Source: an uncultured Eubacteriales bacterium
GTDB lineage: Bacteria > Bacillota > Clostridia > Oscillospirales > Oscillospiraceae
Direction: 5' to 3'
NCBI GenBank assembly: GCA_905202605.1
Contig: CAJKSU010000080.1
Span: 1 to 11,246, forward strand
Length of the DNA stretch: 11,246 nt
Positions 1-5,373 of the stretch are shown piece after piece; the stretch's first letter is position 1; the number at the start of each line of letters is the position of its first letter. A program made the translations under genes and the position numbers. The notes beneath the pieces are model-generated. The model saw only the letters and a program-made list of their open reading frames with translations, was not told where the DNA came from and searched no databases.

Positions 1-660
1 CCCGAGGAGAAGATCCAGCGGGCGTATGATATGATCCAGATCAAGAACGTCATGGGCCGTCATGCGTATCTGCATGCCTGCAACCGTCATGACATCGAAA
101 TGGAGATCTGCTGGGCCCACAAGGCCCCCAACATCTCCTGGGGCAACGCCGGCGGCTTTCAGATCGGCCGGGACGTGGTATGGTCCTTCTATGTAAAGCC
201 CCACATCGGTCACGGCCCCAAGCCCGGCGAGGGCCAGATGCACACCCTGACCACCCCCCTGATCGAGATCGCCGGGGATGGCCAGACCGCTCAGGCCATG
301 TGGTACACCCCCGGCTACATCTGCGGCCACGGCGGCCCCATGGATCCCGACGACGCACCCCTGGATGGCCAGTGGATGTATGAGAGATACGCCATTGACT
401 TCATCAAGGAGGACGGCGAGTGGAAGATCTGGCACTTCTTCGTGGGTACCGACTTCAGCTTCTCCGCCGGCACCAAGTATGAAGAGCGCCAGATGGGTCC
501 CGCCCCGGAGCGCCCGAAGCAGTACGGCGTCATGCGGATCCCCGGCCTGTACACCAGCCGCTACAACTGGAGCCAGTATCCCCATTGGCCCGAGCCCTAT
601 GAGACCTGGACCCCGGAGATCAGCTACGGCCCCGAAGCCTTTATGAAGGAGGGTGAGTAA
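1..660 (+). CDS. SnoaL/NTF2-like protein, 5'-truncated by window edge
   Basis: The reading frame is open from base 1, and the first in-window ATG (31) has no ribosome binding site at proper spacing, so the true start lies upstream. Numbered from that ATG, 209 residues are visible. Family signs are an N-terminal helix with Tyr13-x4-Asn18, a buried-strand segment starting at Met70-His71 and running through an 'IEIAGDG..A.AMWYTPG' pattern, and a late 'FIKEDGEWKIWHFF' strand, all typical of the SnoaL-like (SnoaL_4) branch of the NTF2 fold. Such small cone-shaped proteins act as dehydratases, isomerases or cyclases on hydrophobic ring compounds; BaiE, the bile acid 7-alpha-dehydratase, is one. It is clearly paralogous to the next gene (shared WYTPG motif and Pro-rich C-terminus). 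The BaiE-type Asp after the Tyr is Asn here. No signal peptide is visible in the part seen. Codon use is strongly GC-ending, suggesting high expression. The substrate is unknown. Confidence 0.8.
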   Translation, partial: PEEKIQRAYDMIQIKNVMGRHAYLHACNRHDIEMEICWAHKAPNISWGNAGGFQIGRDVVWSFYVKPHIGHGPKPGEGQMHTLTTPLIEIAGDGQTAQAMWYTPGYICGHGGPMDPDDAPLDGQWMYERYAIDFIKEDGEWKIWHFFVGTDFSFSAGTKYEERQMGPAPERPKQYGVMRIPGLYTSRYNWSQYPHWPEPYETWTPEISYGPEAFMKEGE

Positions 661-661
661 G

Positions 662-1438
662 ATGACAGAACTGGAGCTGAGAGCCCATAAGATCGAAGCT
701 GTAGGCGCCATCGAGAACCTGATGGCTCTGCACAGCTATTATCATGCAGCGGACATGAACCGCGAGGAGCTGGACAACTGCTGGAGCCAGGAGCGTGAAG
801 CCGAGGTCATCTGGAGCCAGAACTTCGGCCGCTGGCAGGGCCTGCGGAAGAAGCTCTATCCCATGTACGCCGGCGACAACAAGTACACCGACGCCGAGTG
901 GCTGAAGTCCAAGATCATCAAGGCCCACCCGGAGATGGAAGAAGCCATCAAGGACCTGGACGGCCGCGCTCTGGCGGAGATGCCCATGCACGTGCTGGCC
1001 TCCCCTGTGATCGAGATCGCCGAGGACGGCATGAGCGCCAAGGGCCTGTGGTACACCCCGGGCTTCGCTCTGCGGCATGACTATGTGAAGGGCACCGTGG
1101 ATATCGCCTGGATGTGGGAGAAGTACGGCGGTGACTTCGTATATGAAAACGGCGAGTGGCGGTTCCTGCGTCTTCTGATCTGCATGGACATGTCCACCGG
1201 CGAGCCCAACTCCTGGACCGAGCCCCGGCCTCCCATGGGTCCCCCTCCCGAGGAAGAGGAGTTCGATCCCGACGATCCCGACGGCAAGCGGGGCAAATCC
1301 CCGGCCATGGGCGGCGGCGTGAGCGTTGAAAAGGACGAGCCGGGCCGCTATACCGACTATAAGCCCACCCGGATTCCCACGGAAACCCCCAGACTGCCGG
1401 AGCCTTTCGAGTCTCTGGATAAGACATGGAGCTATTGA
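662..1438 (+). CDS. SnoaL/NTF2-like protein with acidic Pro-rich insert
   Basis: A 258-residue paralogue of the preceding gene. The ATG at 662 lies 9 nt after a GGAGG site (648-652) and one base after the upstream stop; an in-frame GTG at 653 overlaps that site and is unlikely. NTF2-fold markers are Tyr26-x4-Asp31 in the first helix, Met109-His110 opening a strand, 'IEIAEDG..AKGLWYTPG' at 117-134 and 'VYENGEWRFLRLL' at 160-172. The Tyr, Asp and His spacing matches what I recall of the catalytic residues of BaiE (Tyr30, Asp35 and a His in an 'MH' segment), so a dehydratase or isomerase role is a reasonable inference. Two parts exceed a usual SnoaL domain (~130-170 aa): a helical insertion around 65-105 and an acidic, proline-rich stretch (PMGPPPEEEE followed by DPDDPDGK) at 191-225. 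It is probably co-transcribed and translationally coupled with its neighbours, perhaps as a hetero-oligomer. The substrate is unknown. Confidence 0.82.
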   Translation: MTELELRAHKIEAVGAIENLMALHSYYHAADMNREELDNCWSQEREAEVIWSQNFGRWQGLRKKLYPMYAGDNKYTDAEWLKSKIIKAHPEMEEAIKDLDGRALAEMPMHVLASPVIEIAEDGMSAKGLWYTPGFALRHDYVKGTVDIAWMWEKYGGDFVYENGEWRFLRLLICMDMSTGEPNSWTEPRPPMGPPPEEEEFDPDDPDGKRGKSPAMGGGVSVEKDEPGRYTDYKPTRIPTETPRLPEPFESLDKTWSY

Positions 1439-1469
1439 CCGATACTCCCCGAATATCAGGAGGTGTCCA

Positions 1470-2102
1470 ATGAAAAGCGTCCGAGATTATATCGCACAGG
1501 ACATGTGGGGGCATATTTTAATGACAGGCCCCGACATTCGCGGGTATATTTCCGGTGAAAAGTATCCGACGGTATCGGAAAAAAAGGCCTACTGTCAGGG
1601 AATTTTCACTATGTATCCCCATATGATGCTGGGAAACTTCACGGCATGGCTGTGGGAAAGTGGCGCACCGAAGCCCTATAAGGACTTTATGAGCTCCAGT
1701 GCGGAGGCGCTTTCCAGCAAGGTACAGCCGGTGCTGGATGCATGCTTTGACGAGGCGCAGCCCATGTCCCAGCCGGAGCGGGGGAAACGGCTGATTCCAC
1801 TGCTGACCGATGTGATTCCCAAGCATGTGCTCAACGGCTTTTACGACTACATGTTTGCAGGAAAAGCGGAATATAAGGACATCATGGACTTCTGGCAGGG
1901 GATCGCGCCGATTCTGGAGCTTACGGCCCGGAATCTCCGGTGGGCATACAGCGAAACAGAGCCGATGCCCATGGAGCAGAGGCAGGAGGTGTTCCTGTTT
2001 GTGGGAACGCGGATGGCGTATCTGATCCTCAAGCGCTGGTATGACTGGCAGTTTGGGGAGGAGAAAATGGAGATGCCGCCCGGCCCTCCGCCCGGAAAAT
2101 AA
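1470..2102 (+). CDS. Hypothetical helical protein with Pro-Gly-rich tail
   Basis: A 210-residue protein I do not recognise. The ATG at 1470 follows AGGAGG (1458-1463) by 6 nt; the frame is open further upstream but only within the preceding gene. The sequence is rich in Met, Trp, Tyr and Phe and looks almost wholly alpha-helical, with no signal peptide, clear transmembrane span or helix-turn-helix. It ends in a short tail, MPPGPPPGK, that recalls the Pro-rich stretches of the two upstream SnoaL-like proteins. Only 31 bp separate it from the previous stop and a strong hairpin follows, so it is the last gene of that operon. Its codon use is less biased than that of the upstream pair. A partner, chaperone or ligand-binding role for the SnoaL-like proteins would fit its position but is only a guess. 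Confidence 0.72.
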   Translation: MKSVRDYIAQDMWGHILMTGPDIRGYISGEKYPTVSEKKAYCQGIFTMYPHMMLGNFTAWLWESGAPKPYKDFMSSSAEALSSKVQPVLDACFDEAQPMSQPERGKRLIPLLTDVIPKHVLNGFYDYMFAGKAEYKDIMDFWQGIAPILELTARNLRWAYSETEPMPMEQRQEVFLFVGTRMAYLILKRWYDWQFGEEKMEMPPGPPPGK

Positions 2103-2107
2103 TATGA

Positions 2108-2136
2108 AAGAGGTGCTGCGCATCGCAGCACCTCTT
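2108..2136. terminator. Bidirectional hairpin terminator between convergent operons
   Basis: A perfect 13-bp stem (arms 2108-2120 and 2124-2136, core GAGGTGCTGCG) with a 3-nt loop lies between the plus-strand hypothetical gene (stop at 2102) and the minus-strand proA (stop at 2154). On the minus strand it is followed by a T-rich CTTTCATATTATTTT stretch; on the plus strand by AACTTATG. It probably ends both transcripts. Confidence 0.75.
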
Positions 2137-2153
2137 AACTTATGTAAACTTAT

Positions 2154-3410
2154 TTATCGGATCTGACCGGTTCCGTGGATGATGTACTTATAGGTGCAAA
2201 GCTCCTCCAGACCCATGGGGCCGCGGGCGTGGAGCTTCTGGGTGGAAATGCCCATTTCGCAGCCCAGACCGAATTCTCCGCCGTCGGTAAACCGGGTGGA
2301 GGCGTTGACGTAGACGGCGGCGCTGTCAACACACTGGCAGAACAGCTGCGCGGCATGGTCATCCCTTGTAAGGATTGCTTCGGAATGCCCCGTGGAGTGC
2401 TGGGCGATGTGTTCGATGGCCTCCTCCACACTGCCTACCAGTCCCACTGCCAAAGTGTAATCCAAAAATTCGGTATCAAAGTCCTGTGCTCCCGCAGGAA
2501 CGGCGTGCAGAATGGCATTGGCGGCGGGGTCAGCCAGAAGGGTGACCGGCGGCTTTCCGGCCGCAGCACGCTGAGTCTGGAGGCGATCCTGAAGCATGGG
2601 GAGAAATTTTGCGGCAATGTCCCGGTGAACCAGACAGACCTCCTCGGCGTTGCAGACAGAGGGGCGGCTGGCCTTGGCGTTTTCGATGATGTTGACCGCC
2701 ATGGAGAGATCGGCAGATTTGTCCACATAAATGTGGCAGATGCCCGTGCCGGTCTGAATGCAGGGAACCTTTGCATTTTCGGTGATTGCGCGGATCAGCC
2801 CTGCGCCGCCGCGTGGAATCAGCAAGTCCACATAGCCTACGGCTTCCATCAGCTCCGTCGCGCTCTGCCGGCTGGTATCCTCTATCAGATTGACGGCGGC
2901 GTCCGGCAGACCGGAGGCGGTCAGCCCGGCCTTTAAGGCTCGAACAATGGCAGCGGCGGAACGATAAGCCTCTTTCCCGCCACGGAGCACGCAGACATTG
3001 CCGCTTTTCAGCGCCAATGCCGCCGCATCGGAGGTGACATTGGGACGGCTTTCGTAGATGATGGCGACCACGCCCATGGGAACGGCAGTTTTTTCGATGA
3101 TAAGACCGTTGGGGCGGTCGATCCGGCGCAGTACTTTGCCTACGGGATCCGGCAATGCCGCAACCTGACGAATGCCGTCCGCCATATCGGAGATACGGTT
3201 ATCGCTGAGCGCCAGCCGATCCAGCATCACCGGGGAAATATGTCCCTGAGCGGCGGCGAGATCCTGAGCATTGGCGGCGAGAATCTTGTCCTTGCTATCC
3301 TCCAATGCCCGCGCCATGGCGAGAAGTGCATCGCTCTTCTGCTGAGCACTGGCTTGCGCCAGAGCAGGTACAGCAGATTTTGCAGTGGATAACAGTTCCT
3401 TTGTGGTCAT
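2154..3410 (-). CDS. proA: Gamma-glutamyl phosphate reductase (ProA)
   Basis: Reduces L-glutamyl-5-phosphate to glutamate-5-semialdehyde with NADPH, the second step of proline synthesis; cytosolic. The 418-residue length is normal for the family. Hallmarks are the cofactor region 'VVAIIYESRPNVTSDAA' (114-130), 'LKSGNVCVLRGGKEA' (134-148), the catalytic cysteine in 'RPSVCNAEE' (about Cys253) and the C-terminal signature NASTRFTDGGEFGLG, followed by GISTQKLHARGPMGLEEL. The ATG overlaps the proB stop as ATGA, and AAAGGAG lies just upstream inside proB, so translation is coupled to proB. Nothing appears damaged. Its job is independent of the flanking accessory genes. Confidence 0.97.
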   Translation of the reverse strand: MTTKELLSTAKSAVPALAQASAQQKSDALLAMARALEDSKDKILAANAQDLAAAQGHISPVMLDRLALSDNRISDMADGIRQVAALPDPVGKVLRRIDRPNGLIIEKTAVPMGVVAIIYESRPNVTSDAAALALKSGNVCVLRGGKEAYRSAAAIVRALKAGLTASGLPDAAVNLIEDTSRQSATELMEAVGYVDLLIPRGGAGLIRAITENAKVPCIQTGTGICHIYVDKSADLSMAVNIIENAKASRPSVCNAEEVCLVHRDIAAKFLPMLQDRLQTQRAAAGKPPVTLLADPAANAILHAVPAGAQDFDTEFLDYTLAVGLVGSVEEAIEHIAQHSTGHSEAILTRDDHAAQLFCQCVDSAAVYVNASTRFTDGGEFGLGCEMGISTQKLHARGPMGLEELCTYKYIIHGTGQIR

Positions 3411-4183
3411 TTTACTGCTCCTTTCCTGAGAAAACGGGTGCCGGTGGGGATGCTGTCGAGAATATCATAGAGCACCTGCGGATTTTTTCCATTGGTGATG
3501 ATCATATCGCAGCCATGTGCGGTGGCGATTTTGGCGGCGGAGAGCTTGGTGGACATGCCGCCGGTGGCAAGCTCCGAGCCCTTTCCCTCCGCCAGCGCCA
3601 GAATTTCCGGCGTTAGTGCAGCAACCTCATGGATCAGTGTGGCATCGGAATGCTTGTGGGGATCAGCAGTGTACAGACCATCAATGTCGCTGAGCAATAC
3701 CAGCAGCTCTGCCCCGGCATTGACCGCCACCAGTGCAGCAAGCGTGTCGTTGTCGCCGATGCTGATCTCATCGGTGACAATGGTATCATTTTCATTGATG
3801 ATGGGGAGCGCATCCAACTCCAGCAGCCGGAAGAGCGTGTTGCGGAAGTTGTCAAGGCGCTCCTTGTGGTCAAAATCCGCGCCGGTGAGCAGAATCTGGG
3901 CTACCGTGTGATTATAGGCTCCAAAGGCCTTATCATAGATGTACATCAATTCACACTGCCCCACGGCGGCAGCGGCCTGTTTGGTAGGCATATCATTTGG
4001 TCGATGCTTCAGCCCCAGCTTGCCGACACCCATGCCGATGGCGCCGGAGGAAACCAGTACGATCTGGTTTCCTGCGTTTTTAAGGTCGCTGATGACCTTG
4101 CAGAGCTGCTCCACCTGACGGATATTCAAGTGACCGGAGGGATGGGCCAGGGTGGAGGTTCCGACCTTAATACAGATTCTCAT
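3407..4183 (-). CDS. proB: Glutamate 5-kinase (ProB), short form without PUA domain
   Basis: Phosphorylates L-glutamate to L-glutamyl-5-phosphate with ATP, the first committed step of proline synthesis. The 258 residues form only the amino-acid-kinase domain: KVGTSTL (6-12), VLVSSGAIGMG (42-52), IINENDTI (128-135), GDNDTLAALVA (143-153), LSDIDGLYTADP (164-175) and GKGSELATGGMSTKLSAA (200-217). The C-terminal PUA domain of the ~367-aa E. coli enzyme is absent, as in many short bacterial versions. The stop overlaps the proA start by 4 nt. The gene lies 27 nt downstream of the probable transcription start of a near-consensus promoter. The upstream region shows no T-box. Confidence 0.96.
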   Translation of the reverse strand: MRICIKVGTSTLAHPSGHLNIRQVEQLCKVISDLKNAGNQIVLVSSGAIGMGVGKLGLKHRPNDMPTKQAAAAVGQCELMYIYDKAFGAYNHTVAQILLTGADFDHKERLDNFRNTLFRLLELDALPIINENDTIVTDEISIGDNDTLAALVAVNAGAELLVLLSDIDGLYTADPHKHSDATLIHEVAALTPEILALAEGKGSELATGGMSTKLSAAKIATAHGCDMIITNGKNPQVLYDILDSIPTGTRFLRKGAVK

Positions 4184-4217
4184 GTGGATATACCTGCTTT
4201 CTGGAGTTATTTCTTAC

Positions 4218-4246
4218 ATTATGGCATCAAATCACAAAAGTGTCAA
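4218..4246 (-). promoter_or_regulatory. Sigma-A-type promoter of proBA
   Basis: On the minus strand, TTGACA (4241-4246) and CATAAT (4218-4223) are separated by exactly 17 nt. That is a perfect -35 and a one-mismatch -10. The expected start, near 4211, gives a leader of about 27 nt before the proB ATG, too short for a riboswitch or T-box. Confidence 0.8.
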
Positions 4247-4359
4247 TCCGGTTTGCAGAAAACTCGGGATGCGGCGGTTGATTTCGTGAAAAATAGCGGA
4301 ATGATTAACAGATTCGCCACAAATTTTTCATCGAACCTTCAAATAACTCCGCTATCATA

Positions 4360-4387
4360 AAAGCACAGTACAAATTGTACTGGCTTT
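4360..4387. terminator. Hairpin downstream of the M23 gene
   Basis: Arms AAAGC plus CAGTACAA (4360-4373, one bulged A) pair with TTGTACTG plus GCTTT (4375-4387). On the minus strand it lies after the M23 gene and is followed by TATGATAG; on the plus strand it is followed by a long pyrimidine run (CATTTTCTCTCTCTTTT). It could back up the first hairpin in terminating the M23 transcript. Direction and efficiency are uncertain. Confidence 0.4.
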
Positions 4388-4407
4388 CATTTTCTCTCTC
4401 TTTTATG

Positions 4408-4449
4408 GAAAGCACCGCAGCCGGCTGGTCCCCGGTATGCGGTGCTTTC
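4408..4449 (-). terminator. Hairpin immediately after the SpoIIQ-like gene
   Basis: A perfect 12-bp stem, GAAAGCACCGCA (4408-4419) with TGCGGTGCTTTC (4438-4449), holds a small inner CCGG/CCGG stem. It begins 8 nt past the minus-strand stop codon (4458-4460). There is no clean T-run after it on the minus strand apart from the TTT inside the 3' arm, so it may be a weak terminator or a 3'-end stabiliser. Confidence 0.55.
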
Positions 4450-4457
4450 TTGCGTAT

Positions 4458-5132
4458 TCAGGATGCCTTGGGGAGATAATCCAGAGGATCCATGGGTTCG
4501 CCGCCGGACAGTACCTCAAAATGCAGGTGAGACGGCTCACTGATTTCCAGCAGGGCGGTATTGCCCACCTGACCGATTTCCTGACCGGCGGAAACGGTAT
4601 CACCGACCTCCACCGCGGGAGTATCTGAGAGATTGGCATACAGGGTGGAAATATCACCGGAGTGGGAAACCACCACTACGCTGCCGAGATAGTCGTCCTC
4701 ATAGACGGCGGTCACGGTGCCGGACTGGGCAGCCAGAACCGGCGCGCCTGTGTCAGCGGCAATATCCAGCCCCTCATGGGTGCGCCAGTCTGCCATGGTC
4801 TGACTGTAGGTCAGTGTATCCCGGCTGTAGCTGGAGAGTACCTGACCCTCCAGAGGCCACTGAGCCGGCTCATTGGCAGCGTCCTCCCCCAGCGTGGATT
4901 CATAGGAATCCTCCATGGTGTCCGTGTCCTGCGTGGACTCCGGGGCAGTGCTGGCACTGGGCGCCGCACTGATGACCGGGGAGATCGAGGCCACAGCACT
5001 GGTTTCCGTGGCAGAGTCCCGTGCGGTTTTAACAAATACATAGCCTGAAATTCCGACTGCTGCAATGCAGACAATCAGGGCTATGTAGTAGCCCTTGCCT
5101 GCAAAGCGTTTCTTGTTGTTTTTATTTTGCAT
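4458..5132 (-). CDS. spoIIQ: SpoIIQ-like membrane-anchored M23 (LytM-fold) protein
   Basis: 224 residues. The start at 5132 is chosen because GGAGGT lies 7 nt upstream; an earlier in-frame ATG (5228) has no such site. The layout is a short basic cytosolic head, one transmembrane span (about 15-34), an acidic/Ser-Thr linker (to ~95) and a LytM-fold M23 domain (about 100-215) with HEGLD (His119, Asp123) and HLHFEV (His202, His204), the usual zinc-site motifs. The position normally His in 'Y-x-H-L' is Asn167 (YANLS). As I recall, B. subtilis SpoIIQ also lacks this His. SpoIIQ sits in the forespore membrane and pairs with SpoIIIAH across the septal space during engulfment. The anchor-linker-LytM plan, the closing MDPLDYL segment and a sigma-F-like promoter directly upstream support SpoIIQ over a generic cell-wall hydrolase. 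The alternative is another spore or division LytM protein. Confidence 0.68.
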   Translation of the reverse strand: MQNKNNKKRFAGKGYYIALIVCIAAVGISGYVFVKTARDSATETSAVASISPVISAAPSASTAPESTQDTDTMEDSYESTLGEDAANEPAQWPLEGQVLSSYSRDTLTYSQTMADWRTHEGLDIAADTGAPVLAAQSGTVTAVYEDDYLGSVVVVSHSGDISTLYANLSDTPAVEVGDTVSAGQEIGQVGNTALLEISEPSHLHFEVLSGGEPMDPLDYLPKAS

Positions 5133-5150
5133 GTTCTGCACCTCCGAGGC

Positions 5151-5180
5151 TATTATCACCATTGGAATGGAAGAATATAC
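5151..5180 (-). promoter_or_regulatory. Candidate sigma-F (forespore) promoter of the M23 gene
   Basis: On the minus strand, GTATA (5176-5180), a 15-nt spacer, then GGTGATAATA (5151-5160). This fits the published B. subtilis sigma-F consensus as I know it (GYATA, then GGnnAnAHTR) at every fixed position. No sigma-A pair is evident here. One caution is that the start point would fall almost on the ribosome binding site, leaving a leader of only ~12-15 nt. Confidence 0.55.
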
Positions 5181-5260
5181 CTTGCTGTGAGAAAATCTTT
5201 TGCCAGTTGGACAACGGACACATCGCAATTTGCCTATTTCGTTGCATTTGTCTCCATCTC

Positions 5261-5289
5261 TTGACAGAAAATGTTTCGACCCCTATACT
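5261..5289 (+). promoter_or_regulatory. Strong sigma-A-type promoter of the beta-helix gene
   Basis: TTGACA (5261-5266), exactly 17 nt, TATACT (5284-5289): a perfect -35 and a one-mismatch -10. The start near 5296 gives a ~78-nt leader. Just before the ribosome binding site (AAAGGAG, 5358-5364) lies a small hairpin, GACGC-GTT-GCGTC (5345-5357). The leader also holds a GGGCAATGCCC hairpin (5321-5331). No known riboswitch is recognised. Confidence 0.78.
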
Positions 5290-5373
5290 TTTTATCAGAT
5301 ATTGCGGAGAAACCGGAACGGGGCAATGCCCGATATCGAGTCCAGACGCGTTGCGTCAAAAGGAGAGTTTCCT

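Noticed and set aside
653..661. GTG start for the second SnoaL-like gene
   Set aside because: It overlaps the GGAGG ribosome binding site; ATG at 662 has correct 9-nt spacing.
4184..4457. T-box or riboswitch controlling proBA
   Set aside because: No T-box core or specifier stem is visible, and the near-consensus promoter at 4218-4246 leaves only a ~27-nt leader.
5133..5228. 32-residue N-terminal extension of the M23 protein
   Set aside because: No ribosome binding site at the earlier ATG; the extension contains the candidate sigma-F promoter and the strong GGAGGT site for the later ATG.
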